A stretch of DNA of 64,000 bases from assembly GCF_003403075.1 (NCBI RefSeq), contig NZ_CP031557.1, forward strand, positions 1,984,001 through 2,048,000, read 5' to 3'. Source of the DNA: Flavobacterium psychrotrophum. Lineage in GTDB: Bacteria; Bacteroidota; Bacteroidia; Flavobacteriales; Flavobacteriaceae. Below are positions 26,311 through 35,393 of the stretch, piece by piece. Each line of letters opens with the position of its first letter. Positions within the stretch are counted from its first letter, which is position 1. Under the pieces are notes generated by a model. The model did not search any database. It saw only the letters and a program-made list of their open reading frames with translations, and had not been told where the DNA came from. Position numbers and translations under genes: made by a program.

Positions 26311-26985
26311 ATGATGATGAACCTTTATAAGTATCCCCTGCTGCTTGTACTTTTTAGCCCGGCCCTTTTTGCCCAGAAAATACTGCTTACAGAGAAAGAC
26401 CTGGAGCCTGTAGGCAGCTACGTTTCCGAAGGTACTATAGAAGGAGTTACGGCAATACGTGTTGTCAAAGATTCCAACATCCTCCTGGATGATGAAGCAA
26501 CCTATGCCAGGGTGAAAGGCATTGAATTTAGTGAGGGTGTCATTGAGGTTAAGATACTGAGCAAACTACTGATTACTGCCCCTGAACATGCACGGGGCTT
26601 TATTGGCATTGCCTTCCATATTAATAAAGACAATTCAAAATTCGAGGCTATTTACCTGCGACCTGCAAACGCAATGTCGGACGACCAGCTTAGAAGAAAC
26701 CGTTCTACACAATATTTTGCCTATCCGGATTTCAAATTTACCGACAGTCGGAAAACCGCACCGGGCGTTTATGAATCTTATGAGGACATGGAACTCAACA
26801 AATGGATTTCCATAAAAATTATCGTTAAAGGGCGGCAGGCTAAACTGTATTTAGATGGCCGCAAAGAACCCTCTTTGATCGTCAGTGACCTAAAGCTTGG
26901 CGAAGGTGCAAAAGGAGGAATAGGCCTATTTGTTGATATAGGTACCGAGGGTTATTTTAAGGATCTTATTATTCGCAACGAGTAG
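26311..26985 (+). CDS. Secreted concanavalin-A-like / DUF1080-type protein
   Basis: The 224-residue protein opens MMMNLYKYPLLLVLFS with a signal peptide ending near LFAQ. The remainder is beta-rich and resembles a LamG/DUF1080 jelly roll: GFIGIAFHIN near 92-101, WISIKIIVKGRQAKLYLDG near 168-186 and GGIGLFVDIGTEGYFKDL near the end. Such domains bind or cleave sugars, but no catalytic residue can be named. It lies 25 bp after the secreted hydrolase. The start may be any of the first three Met codons. Confidence 0.7.
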   Translation: MMMNLYKYPLLLVLFSPALFAQKILLTEKDLEPVGSYVSEGTIEGVTAIRVVKDSNILLDDEATYARVKGIEFSEGVIEVKILSKLLITAPEHARGFIGIAFHINKDNSKFEAIYLRPANAMSDDQLRRNRSTQYFAYPDFKFTDSRKTAPGVYESYEDMELNKWISIKIIVKGRQAKLYLDGRKEPSLIVSDLKLGEGAKGGIGLFVDIGTEGYFKDLIIRNE

Positions 26986-27109
26986 GTGCTAATGCAAAAA
27001 AAAATCTTTTAATATCTTACCTTTATATTTATCAGTTAGGTACTATTACAAGCTTAACAGCTACATTGCCAGTACTACTTGTTAACCTATAAACATTATA
27101 ATAATTACC

Positions 27110-27898
27110 ATGAAAATACAACTGATAGGAAAAAATGCACTGGTGGGTGCCAGTACAGGAGGAATTGGATATGGAGTTGCAACAGTATTGGCAGAATGTG
27201 GTGCCAATGTTACCCTGATGGCGCGTAACGAAGCAAAACTTAAAAAAGCTGTCGAACTTTTACCTGCTGTACACAACGAACAATCCCATAGCTATCTGGT
27301 CGTGGATTTTTTAGAATATGAAAAATACCGCCAGAGGATTTCAGAATTTGTACAACGAAATCCTATTGATATACTTATTAATAACACGAATGGGCCCAAA
27401 CCCGGAACAGCCTTAAACATGGATATGGCTTCCTACCAGACGGCGTTCGACCTGTTATTTAAAACCGTATGCGAAACTACAACATTGGTTTTACCGCACA
27501 TGATCGCAAAAAAACAGGGCCGCATCATAAACGTTTCTTCCATTACCATAAAAGAACCAAGCGCCAGCCTTGTGCTTTCTAACACCATTCGTTCTGCTAC
27601 CGCAGCCTGGGCCAAAACACTGTCAAAAGAAGTGGCGTCATATAATATTACCGTTAATACTATATTAACCGGCTATTTTGATACTGAGAGAATAAGCCAT
27701 CTAATTAATGAAGAAGCTTCTTTAGGTATACTTACTACCGAAGAAATACGTAAGAAAAGGGAAGCGCATGTTCCCATGAAACGATTAGGCAAACCTGAAG
27801 AATATGGTCATCTCGTTGCCTTTTTAGCATCTGAATATGCTGCCTACCTGACAGGAGCCAATATTCCGTTAGATGGAGGTTTATTAAATAATGTTTGA
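27110..27898 (+). CDS. SDR-family protein lacking the YxxxK catalytic pair
   Basis: The 262-residue protein has a Rossmann fold with GASTGGIGYGVA near 14-25 and NNTNGP in place of NNAG. Where classical SDRs have Tyr-x-x-x-Lys, it reads SNTIR (about 164-168), so both catalytic residues are replaced. This matches the divergent 'BKR-like' SDR subgroup. The C-terminal GGLLNNV end is normal. It may bind NAD(P) without classical reductase activity or use other residues. It is monocistronic, converging on the crp-like gene, with 54 bp between the stops. Confidence 0.85.
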   Translation: MKIQLIGKNALVGASTGGIGYGVATVLAECGANVTLMARNEAKLKKAVELLPAVHNEQSHSYLVVDFLEYEKYRQRISEFVQRNPIDILINNTNGPKPGTALNMDMASYQTAFDLLFKTVCETTTLVLPHMIAKKQGRIINVSSITIKEPSASLVLSNTIRSATAAWAKTLSKEVASYNITVNTILTGYFDTERISHLINEEASLGILTTEEIRKKREAHVPMKRLGKPEEYGHLVAFLASEYAAYLTGANIPLDGGLLNNV

Positions 27899-27952
27899 CG
27901 GCATTTTAATAGCGCCCTGATAATTAAAATATAGAATGTTGTTACTTAAAGA

Positions 27953-28570
27953 TTACTGTACGGTCACGATCTTTTTCCGGATCTTGCTTAAAAACTCAGG
28001 TGTTATACCAAGATAGGAAGCGATCTGTGTATTGGGCACCCTATTGACCAGCCCGGGATATTGCTTTACAAAGCTAAGGTAGCGTTCCTCGGCAGTTGAA
28101 CTGATATTTTGCAGGATGCGGTTTTGAAAGTTAATATACTTTCGCTCCGTTATAATCCTGAAATTGCGGTCGAATTTGTGGTAATTGATAAAAAGGTATA
28201 ACAGGTCTTCATGCTGTATCTGAAGTACGACAGAAGGTTCGAGCGCTTCGATATACAAACGGCTCGGCTCCTCCGAGTAAAAGCTGTGCAGGTCACTGAT
28301 CCAGTCATTTTCAGCCGAAAATTGAAGGTTGTGCTCCTTCCCCGATGGATCTACGGCAAACATTTTAAAACAGCCGGATACGATAAAATAATAGTGGCGG
28401 CATACATCACCCTCCTGCAATAGATAACCCTTGCGCCGGATGTTTCGTTGCGAGAACAATCGGATTACCTCTTCACATTCCTTCTCATCAAGGGCAAAAA
28501 ACCGGTTGAAGAAACGGATCAATTGCTCGGTAGGCGTGGCGGTGGCCGTTGATGTATTAATGGTATCCAT
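27953..28570 (-). CDS. Crp/Fnr-family transcriptional regulator
   Basis: The start was chosen at MDTINTSTATATPTEQLIRF, giving 205 residues; a Met at 28612 would run into the panB stop. A cyclic-nucleotide-binding-type domain (about 15-125, GYLLQEGDVCRHYYFIVSG) is followed by a Crp-type HTH (about 150-200). The recognition-helix region is LGITPEFLSKIRKK, the common Bacteroidota variety. No Fe-S cysteine cluster is visible. It follows panB by 52 bp on the same strand. Because Crp-type dimers bind 5-N6-5 palindromes, it is the best local candidate for the CTTAA-N6-TTAAG regulon, an unproven link. Confidence 0.9.
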   Translation of the reverse strand: MDTINTSTATATPTEQLIRFFNRFFALDEKECEEVIRLFSQRNIRRKGYLLQEGDVCRHYYFIVSGCFKMFAVDPSGKEHNLQFSAENDWISDLHSFYSEEPSRLYIEALEPSVVLQIQHEDLLYLFINYHKFDRNFRIITERKYINFQNRILQNISSTAEERYLSFVKQYPGLVNRVPNTQIASYLGITPEFLSKIRKKIVTVQ

Positions 28571-28622
28571 AAATAGTATATAAGTAGTAAATATAAGAAT
28601 TATCGGCTGCAATAAAAAGGGC

Positions 28623-29444
28623 TCAGTATGATTCCTCCGCCGAAGGGAATTCCAGGCTTTTCACATCGCTGATATAACCGGATACCGCTTGGGTAATTGC
28701 AAAAGACAGGTCAGCGTACTTTCTCACAAATTTAGGGCTAAAGTCCCGGTTCATCCCCAGCATGTCCTGCACCACCAACACCTGGCCGTCGACCCTGCCT
28801 CCTGCCCCGATTCCAATAATGGGTATGGACAATGATGCCGCTATTTCACCCGCCAGGGAAGCGGGTACTTTTTCCAGGGTAATCGCAAAACATCCCGCTT
28901 CCTGCAGTAATAATGCATCACGCTTCAGTTTTTCGGCCTCCGTATCCGATTTAGCGCGCAGCCCAAAGCCACCGTACTGGTGTACCGACTGCGGCATCAG
29001 CCCTAAATGCCCCATAACGGGTATTCCGGCGGCAATTATTTTTTTTATATCCTGCAACAGTTCCTCCCCCCCTTCGATCTTCAGGGCTTCCGCCCCTGTT
29101 CCTTTCATGATGGCCACAGCATTACTGAGTGATTCATAAGGATTTCCGCAGCACGTGCCAAAGGGCATATCTACCACCAGCAAAGCACGTTTTACGCCGC
29201 GGCGCACCGAAGCCCCATGGTAGATGATCTGCTCCAGGGTAACGGGAAGTGTGGTATCGTAACCCGCCATGACGTTCCCGGCAGAATCACCTACAAGTAT
29301 AGCATCTACACCCGCCTGGTCCAAAAGGCCTGCCATGGTAAAATCGTATGCCGTTAGCATACTGATCTTTTCTCCTGCTGCCTTCATTTTTCGCATTACC
29401 TGAACGGTAACCTTAGTATTCTTATGTTCTGCAGTTACGGACAT
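28623..29444 (-). CDS. panB: 3-methyl-2-oxobutanoate hydroxymethyltransferase
   Basis: The 273-residue protein matches the family length. The PanB motifs are present in order: ISMLTAYDFTMAGLLDQAGVD near 28-48 (in part), LVGDSAGNVMAGYDTTLPVT, the ALKIEGG segment, VMGHLGLMPQS, and IGIGAGGRVDGQVLVVQDML near 205-225. It transfers a hydroxymethyl group from methylene-tetrahydrofolate to 2-oxoisovalerate, the first committed step of pantothenate synthesis. panC and panD are not nearby. Its coupling to a Crp/Fnr gene in an accessory region suggests it may be a second copy, which the window cannot show. Confidence 0.93.
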   Translation of the reverse strand: MSVTAEHKNTKVTVQVMRKMKAAGEKISMLTAYDFTMAGLLDQAGVDAILVGDSAGNVMAGYDTTLPVTLEQIIYHGASVRRGVKRALLVVDMPFGTCCGNPYESLSNAVAIMKGTGAEALKIEGGEELLQDIKKIIAAGIPVMGHLGLMPQSVHQYGGFGLRAKSDTEAEKLKRDALLLQEAGCFAITLEKVPASLAGEIAASLSIPIIGIGAGGRVDGQVLVVQDMLGMNRDFSPKFVRKYADLSFAITQAVSGYISDVKSLEFPSAEESY

Positions 29445-29570
29445 CTGTTTCTCAATTTAAAAGGACAAATATTATTTTTTGGTTTGGTTATCACAATGCC
29501 TAAAAGAAGCAAAAGCATACCTGTTAGTTAGTCCAGCACCAGTTATAACAGCAATGCTGATTGGCCAATA

Positions 29571-31190
29571 TTATCGGGTTACCGAGCGAATCGCCCTCCA
29601 TGAAGGTATTTTTCGTGTTACAGGCGCCGAAAAATGCCAAAGCAGGAGCAGCAGTATTATGACCAGTCCGGCCATCGCCATAATCTCGAAAATCTCGCGG
29701 CCTGCTAAAAACACGGCCTGCTGGTTTACCTTAGCATAAAGCCCTTTTGAAGCCATTATAGAACCCTCTGCCGCAGTGCCCCCGCCGCGTGTTGCCCTGT
29801 TATACGCTGCGGAATAAAAGTCTGAAACTAAAGGGCTATAAGTACCCGTATTCCCTGCCAGCCTTGTATGGAAGTCCAGGGTGCGTACAGATTGCGCATA
29901 GGCTAAAAGAGAGGCCGGTATAAGGCTTCCCAATGCATTGCGCGCCATAGCCAGGTAACAGAGCACCTGGGTAAAGATAGCCGGGCCAGCATCGCGTGTT
30001 ATGTATTTTCCTGTGCCAGCAAACAAAAGTATACTGCCAAAGCCCCGTAAAAAATAAGGCAGGGCAATGATGGAGGAATCTGCCAACATCCCCAACGAAA
30101 AATATAAAAGGACGTAGTACAGGGTAAGGCTAATAAAGGCAATTACAAAAAATAGTTTGTATGGGCCGTTGTACCACCGGAACCAGCAATAGCTAAGCAT
30201 GCTTCCCGCGGCGATACCTGCTGCTATATACCAGTTTAGGGCAGCGTTGTTAAGATCATCGAGTTTTAAAGCGCCCATGGTATAAGGCCCCATTACACTA
30301 CCACTCGCCGATAAAAAAGGCTGCATGATCAGGATGATGAAAATTGCCGTATTGACACTTTTTATTGTAAATATAAAAGAATGAATATAGGGCCGCCCGG
30401 CACGAAACATCCAAAACAGGGTAAGGGCTGCAAAAACTAAGGAAAGGAAAACAGCGATCCTTATTTCCCCACTGTGTAGCCAGTCCATTAACTGGCCGTA
30501 GCTGAATATATAGGTTAGAGCGGTAAACAACAGGCTCCATAACACAAGCCCTAACCAGTCGATGCCATACAGGGGAAGCTTTTTGGTAACCCGTACATTA
30601 TGTAATACAAGTTGTGCAAGTAGTATCATTATAGCATGCGCGGCCAGTAAAATACGGTATATAGCTTTCCAGTCGTACGTGTAATTAAGTTGTACAGCCC
30701 AGATACCAGATATCTGCCCGCTGAGCAGCACCAGGCATAAAGCAACACTAAAAAATACACCGTAGTCTTTTTTAGGGGTAATAATAAGCTGGATAGATAC
30801 CAGTGTTTCAAAAGTACCCACCATCTTAGCGGCGCCCAGTATAAATGATGCTGTAGCAAGTACAACAACAGAATCGGAATACATTGCGATAGCCATCATG
30901 GCAGCCACAATAATGGCGCACGTGGTAATAGTTTGGCGTGAAGTAAACCGCAATTTAAACCGAAAAAGTAACGGATAAACAAGGCAAAGCCCTACCATAG
31001 TCATCTGGAAGAAAAAGGTCAGGTCTTCTTTCAGCATTTGGCTGGCACCGGTAAGTGTACCCGTGAGGTTAAGATACACAGTATTAGAAAATTGAAATAT
31101 CAGGGCAAACAGCACAAATAAGCTTATCCGCGCCATCCGGGGAATAAAGCTATGAAAAGCAGCTATTGTATGTTTAGGAACGGTGTTCAT
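29571..31190 (-). CDS. MFS drug-efflux transporter (EmrB-like, 14 TM type)
   Basis: The 539-residue protein is hydrophobic throughout with about 14 predicted membrane helices. It begins MNTVPKHTIAAFHSFIPRMA with a cytoplasmic N-terminus. It belongs to the Bacteroidota DHA2-type MFS group. A large soluble loop near 440-500 (VSDFYSAAYNRATRGGG) precedes the last helix. It starts 2 bp after the HlyD-type adaptor gene, completing a tolC-emrA-emrB-like operon that would export hydrophobic toxic compounds across both membranes. Confidence 0.88.
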   Translation of the reverse strand: MNTVPKHTIAAFHSFIPRMARISLFVLFALIFQFSNTVYLNLTGTLTGASQMLKEDLTFFFQMTMVGLCLVYPLLFRFKLRFTSRQTITTCAIIVAAMMAIAMYSDSVVVLATASFILGAAKMVGTFETLVSIQLIITPKKDYGVFFSVALCLVLLSGQISGIWAVQLNYTYDWKAIYRILLAAHAIMILLAQLVLHNVRVTKKLPLYGIDWLGLVLWSLLFTALTYIFSYGQLMDWLHSGEIRIAVFLSLVFAALTLFWMFRAGRPYIHSFIFTIKSVNTAIFIILIMQPFLSASGSVMGPYTMGALKLDDLNNAALNWYIAAGIAAGSMLSYCWFRWYNGPYKLFFVIAFISLTLYYVLLYFSLGMLADSSIIALPYFLRGFGSILLFAGTGKYITRDAGPAIFTQVLCYLAMARNALGSLIPASLLAYAQSVRTLDFHTRLAGNTGTYSPLVSDFYSAAYNRATRGGGTAAEGSIMASKGLYAKVNQQAVFLAGREIFEIMAMAGLVIILLLLLWHFSAPVTRKIPSWRAIRSVTR

Positions 31191-31192
31191 AA

Positions 31193-32245
31193 TCAGTCTT
31201 CTACCGTTACTACCGCGTTCATACCTGCCCTTAGTTGTGCCAATACAGCACGGCTGGTAGTGCTGTCTATTTCGATACGTACCGGTATGCGTTGTTGTAT
31301 CTTTACAAAATTGCCCGTAGCATTGTCAACAGGAACCATCGAATACACGGCACCTGTAGCCGAGGCAAACGCCCCCACCCTTCCCCACACGGTAGTGTCG
31401 GGTATACCGTCTACTATAATCCTAACCTTCTGCCCTATCTTGATTCCGGACAGCTGCTTTTCTTTAAAGTTAGCCGTGATCCATTTATTCTCATTATCGA
31501 TTATCGTATTTAATTGCTGACCGGCCTGCACCAATTGCCCCTCAGTAATGGTTTTTCTGCCCATATAGCCGTTGCAGGGCGCTGTAATAACGGTATAGCG
31601 CAGGTTAATGCTCGCAATATTGAGTTGCGCCTGTGCCCTCTTAAGGGCAGCATTATTCACTAAAACCCTGCCATTGCCTTCCTGCACGGTCAGGCTGCTG
31701 CCTACACGCGCCCTTTCTAAGGTCTCCACCTGGGCTTTCATCCCTTCGTAATCGCTTTTCACCTGGTCGAACTGCTGCTGCGTTACCGATTCTTTTTCCA
31801 GTAATGTAGCATACCGCTTAAAGTTCTTCTCGGCATTCCATAATTTCGCTTTCACTTCCGCAATACGCGCAGCGGATATTGCTACCCCGTTTTCGAGGGT
31901 AGTAACACCGGATACCGTTACTTTTTTTCCCGCCTCGGCATCCATCAGTGCCGCTTCAGCCAGTTCCTTTTGCGCCCTGTAGTCGGTATCGTCAATTACC
32001 ACCAGCGTATCGCCTTTTTTTACCCACTGAAATTCTTTAAACTGAACGCTTTTTATGTAGCCCCCTACACGGGCATTAACCGGTGTTAACAGTTGCTGCA
32101 CCTGGGCATCATCGGTATAGCGCCCCTGGTCAAAATTCAGGAAATAATAGCCTGTTAGCAGTAGTACAATTACAGCACACAAACCTATAAAAAGGCGAAA
32201 ATACATCGTAGTATTGTTCTTTGCCGGTCTTTGATGGTTCTTCAT
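31193..32245 (-). CDS. HlyD/EmrA-family membrane-fusion adaptor
   Basis: The 350-residue protein has one N-terminal membrane anchor (about 15-33, LFIGLCAVIVLLLTGYYFLN). A biotinyl-lipoyl hairpin domain (VNARVGGYIKSVQF near 51-64), an alpha-helical hairpin of about 100-215 and a beta-barrel (GQKVRIIVDGIPDTTVWG) follow. It connects the MFS pump with the outer-membrane channel. It lies 9 bp after the tolC-like gene and 2 bp before the pump gene. Confidence 0.92.
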   Translation of the reverse strand: MKNHQRPAKNNTTMYFRLFIGLCAVIVLLLTGYYFLNFDQGRYTDDAQVQQLLTPVNARVGGYIKSVQFKEFQWVKKGDTLVVIDDTDYRAQKELAEAALMDAEAGKKVTVSGVTTLENGVAISAARIAEVKAKLWNAEKNFKRYATLLEKESVTQQQFDQVKSDYEGMKAQVETLERARVGSSLTVQEGNGRVLVNNAALKRAQAQLNIASINLRYTVITAPCNGYMGRKTITEGQLVQAGQQLNTIIDNENKWITANFKEKQLSGIKIGQKVRIIVDGIPDTTVWGRVGAFASATGAVYSMVPVDNATGNFVKIQQRIPVRIEIDSTTSRAVLAQLRAGMNAVVTVED

Positions 32246-32254
32246 AAAATAAGA

Positions 32255-33595
32255 TTAAAGTTGTCCTAAGCTTTTTAACAACTGAAAATAATTAAACAGT
32301 ATCTCCGCCTGTGCATCAGTTACCCTAAGGTCGGCCTCCAGCCTCTGGTTGGTGGCATCGGTAACCTCTGTGTTGAGCGTTAGCTGTTCAAGGTAACTGT
32401 CGGCAATCCTTTTATAGTTTTCCCGGGCCAGTTCCTGTTGCTTGTACAATGTAGTAAGTTGGTTAAAGGACTGCCTCAGGTTTATAAAACCACTATTAAC
32501 TTCCCGGCTTAACGATTCCTTAGCCAGTTGTTCATTAAGCGTTGCTATGGCTACATCCTTTCCTGCTATATCTTTTTTCCTGCCATTCTGGTACAGGTTG
32601 CTAAGGGAATAGTTGATCCTTAATCCTATGGCGTTGTTGTAGGCATAAATATCCTTTGCCGGTATATCAAACGTATAAGGCCGGGCAAAAGTAGCATTGG
32701 CAAATAGCTCTATTTGAGGATAGTCAGATGATTTTACCTGTTTTTGCTTTTTCTCTGCAAGGCTAACACGCAGGATCGATTTTTGATAATCAGGATTAGC
32801 AGCTAACGCTATGTTAGAAAGTTTACTACTATTATCATTTACTGAATAATCCTTTGCAGCATCGGGTATTTCTATAGCTTTAGGAATTATTATAGTGCTT
32901 TCAGGCAACCCCAGCAGGCTCGCGATGTTGTAATTGGTTATAGCAATACGGTCCTTTAGTTTAGATAGTGCCAGTTCGTAAGTAGAAACCAGCAATTCAT
33001 TCCGCACCTGGTCGCTCTTTAAGGCAGCCCCCGCCTGGTAGCGGTTATTTATTTTCGTTAAAAGGTCACGGCCCAAAGCGATATTCTGCTCAAATACTTT
33101 TTCCTGGCTGTAACCTTTATAAAGGTCGAGGTAATATCCCGCTAACAGGAGCCTTATACCCTGACTGTCTTTTGCCAAATCCAAGCCTGCAATACGGTTT
33201 TCAATTTTAGCAATGTCTATAGCGGTAGCAACTTTTCCACCGGCATAAATAACCCATCCTGCCTGAAGTGCGTATGAATTTGAAAAATGAGGCATATCAT
33301 AAAAGCCGGATGCCATGGTGCCCAGCCCAATAACACCTACATTAGTAAGATAGCCTACAGACCCATTAACACCTGCTGTAGGGAGGCGGTCGTTTTTCTT
33401 ATCGTGTATAACTTCTTCAGACCGTTCAAAAAGTGCATTGCTTAACTTAATTTGATTAGTACCCATATTGGCCATTTTAAACAGGTCGTCCAACGAGATT
33501 TTGAGTGAATCCTGTTGGGCCAGTGCCATGCCGCCCTGTAAAAGAAATAAATAAAGTATCGCTTGTTTAGCAAAAGAACCTACCTGCATCATCAA
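32255..33595 (-). CDS. TolC-family outer-membrane efflux channel
   Basis: The 446-residue protein has a signal peptide ending near ALAQQ (about 27). Two long helical OEP repeats follow, with typical segments such as LAKESLSREVNSGFINL near 360-376 and DLRVTDAQAEILFNYFQLL near the C-terminus. It is the outer-membrane exit of the tripartite pump. It is first in the operon, divergent from an AraC regulator. The start may be any of the first three Met codons, since the likely promoter lies very close upstream. Confidence 0.92.
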   Translation of the reverse strand: MMMQVGSFAKQAILYLFLLQGGMALAQQDSLKISLDDLFKMANMGTNQIKLSNALFERSEEVIHDKKNDRLPTAGVNGSVGYLTNVGVIGLGTMASGFYDMPHFSNSYALQAGWVIYAGGKVATAIDIAKIENRIAGLDLAKDSQGIRLLLAGYYLDLYKGYSQEKVFEQNIALGRDLLTKINNRYQAGAALKSDQVRNELLVSTYELALSKLKDRIAITNYNIASLLGLPESTIIIPKAIEIPDAAKDYSVNDNSSKLSNIALAANPDYQKSILRVSLAEKKQKQVKSSDYPQIELFANATFARPYTFDIPAKDIYAYNNAIGLRINYSLSNLYQNGRKKDIAGKDVAIATLNEQLAKESLSREVNSGFINLRQSFNQLTTLYKQQELARENYKRIADSYLEQLTLNTEVTDATNQRLEADLRVTDAQAEILFNYFQLLKSLGQL

Positions 33596-33607
33596 AGTTT
33601 TCTATGG

Positions 33608-33615
33608 CAAAGTTC
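33608..33615 (-). promoter_or_regulatory. Candidate -7 element of the tripartite efflux operon
   Basis: On the minus strand GAACTTTG lies 13 bp before the first possible start codon. The same octamer serves operator copies D/E and H, and the 14-bp surround GGAACTTTGCCATA is shared with copy H. No CTTAA array is found at the matching distance upstream. The very short leader favours a start at the second or third Met. Confidence 0.4.
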
Positions 33616-33774
33616 CCCCTATAACCTGCGCGGAGCAATAGCTAAAAGAAACAATGATATATCTAAAAGTAATTATTTAACTAAAAAGCATAACTTTACC
33701 ATCATCGTTCTTTTTTTAAAGGAAGGAATAAAGAAAATACCGCGTGAATCAACATCATGCTGATATGCAAAACA

Positions 33775-34701
33775 ATGAATATGAAAAGGACACTACCCGA
33801 TTCGATACTTCTAATGGACAGGCCTGTAGAAAACACCTATAGAAATATAGATATTCCCGCCATTAGGCAGGATATAGGTCTACAACACAGGCAACCGGAT
33901 TTACTGGTATACGATTCAAAGCAGCACAATAGCGATTTCATACAGAACCGGCCTTTTCGATCCGGCCACTTTTCGGTGATCCTTATCATTAAAGGCAGCA
34001 TGAAAATTAAGGTCAATTTCTTTGAATACGAACTGGCTGCAAAGGAAGTACTGATCATTCCTCCTAATGCTATCCGCGAGATGCTATGGGAAGGCAACGA
34101 TGTACATTTTATTTCTTTACTCTTTACCACGGAGTTTCTGGCTGAGGCAGGGATACTCGGGAAATACTTTAACGTAGCGAATTTTCTCAAAGAAGGGATG
34201 GCTTCTTTTAGTAAAGTTTCCAAAACAGACCATGCCCTGCTGTTACAGTTGACGCAAATAATCTATACGCTGCTCAATACCGACCCTTATGCCCCCACTG
34301 ATGATGAAGTGATACGTAACCTTTTCAGGGCTGTGCTGTTAAAGGTTAAGCAGTACTACGATGAAATCCCGGTAGATAAAGTGTTGTCTGCCAGCCTTAT
34401 TTACCGATTTATAAAATTGCTCTCGCAGCATTACCTTAGTCATAGGGAAGTAGCCTTTTATGCAGAAAAATTAGGCATCAATGAAAAATACCTGACCCAG
34501 CTGCTTAAACGCAAAACGGGCAAGACAGCCCGCCAGTTTATTACCGAAATGGTTGTCCTTGAAACCAAGGTGTTGCTTAATGAAAATATTCTTTCCGTAA
34601 AAGAGATCGCCGCCAGGCTTCACTTTGAAAACCAGTTCCATTTTAGCCGCTTCTTCAAACAATATGCGGGCGTGTCCCCTACTGGATACAAAAAAGGATA
34701 A
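33775..34701 (+). CDS. AraC-family transcriptional regulator of the efflux operon
   Basis: The start was chosen at MNMKRTLPDSILL (308 residues); Met codons at 33757 and 33781 are alternatives. A cupin-like N-terminal half (FSVILIIKGSMKIKVNFFEY near 65-84) precedes an AraC HTH at about 210-305 (REVAFYAEKLGINEKYLTQL, SVKEIAARLHFENQFHFSRF). It is divergent from tolC-emrA-emrB across about 180 bp and is the likely activator of that operon, probably in response to an exported compound. Confidence 0.9.
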   Translation: MNMKRTLPDSILLMDRPVENTYRNIDIPAIRQDIGLQHRQPDLLVYDSKQHNSDFIQNRPFRSGHFSVILIIKGSMKIKVNFFEYELAAKEVLIIPPNAIREMLWEGNDVHFISLLFTTEFLAEAGILGKYFNVANFLKEGMASFSKVSKTDHALLLQLTQIIYTLLNTDPYAPTDDEVIRNLFRAVLLKVKQYYDEIPVDKVLSASLIYRFIKLLSQHYLSHREVAFYAEKLGINEKYLTQLLKRKTGKTARQFITEMVVLETKVLLNENILSVKEIAARLHFENQFHFSRFFKQYAGVSPTGYKKG

Positions 34702-34735
34702 GAGATTTAGAGGTAGCACTAAAAATCTTAACTTT

Positions 34736-35296
34736 TTATTTTTTAGCATTTTGGTTAAACCATGAGATATAAGCATCAACTGCTTTTTTAATAAAGTCTT
34801 TTGTCCCGCCTTCTTTAATGGCTCCACTTTCGTCAAAGAGCTCATTCACCTTGGCGAGGTATACTTCCGGCTGCTGCATTACCGGTATGTTTAGGAAAAC
34901 TAAGCTTTGCCTTAAATGATGGTTGGCACCAAAACCCCCCACAGCACCAGGTGAATTGCTAAAAATAGCTCCCGGTTTGCCATCCCAAACACTTTTACCA
35001 TAAGGCCTTGAACCCACATCGAGCGCATTTTTTAGAACAGCAGGAACCGACCGGTTGTATTCCGGCGTGATAAAAATAAATCCGTCCAACTGACCTACCT
35101 CTTCCCTAAAAGCGGTATAGGCCTGCGGCACTTCATTATTGTCGTCGAAATCCTGATTGTAGACCTGCAGGTCGTCCAACCTGATTGCTTTAAACTCAAA
35201 CCCCTCCGGCGCCATTGCTATTACAGCGTTGCTCAATTTTTTTGAAAACGATTCTTTACGCAGGCTCCCTGCCATGATACCTATTACTTTGCTCAT
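34736..35296 (-). CDS. NADPH-dependent FMN reductase (flavodoxin-like)
   Basis: The 186-residue protein has the phosphate-binding loop GSLRKESFSKKL (about 10-21) and the TPEYNRSVPAVLKNALDVGS block (about 77-96) of the NADPH-dependent FMN reductase / azoreductase-like family. It forms a flavodoxin fold and probably reduces quinones, azo or nitro compounds or chromate. It is monocistronic, converging with the AraC gene upstream on the map. It has no shared operator. Confidence 0.9.
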   Translation of the reverse strand: MSKVIGIMAGSLRKESFSKKLSNAVIAMAPEGFEFKAIRLDDLQVYNQDFDDNNEVPQAYTAFREEVGQLDGFIFITPEYNRSVPAVLKNALDVGSRPYGKSVWDGKPGAIFSNSPGAVGGFGANHHLRQSLVFLNIPVMQQPEVYLAKVNELFDESGAIKEGGTKDFIKKAVDAYISWFNQNAKK

Positions 35297-35352
35297 ATAT
35301 TTTTATATTAATAGTTGTTGCATCTATACAGCAACTTAGTTTTACGAAAAAT

Positions 35353-35382
35353 TACAAAAAAAAGTGCCGGTTACCCGGCACT
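35353..35382 (-). terminator. Rho-independent terminator of the Zn-ADH gene
   Basis: On the minus strand AGTGCCGG / CCGGCACT form a perfect 8-bp stem with a GTAA loop, followed by ten T residues. It lies just after the 35394-36506 stop. Confidence 0.85.
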
Positions 35383-35393
35383 ATAATATTACT

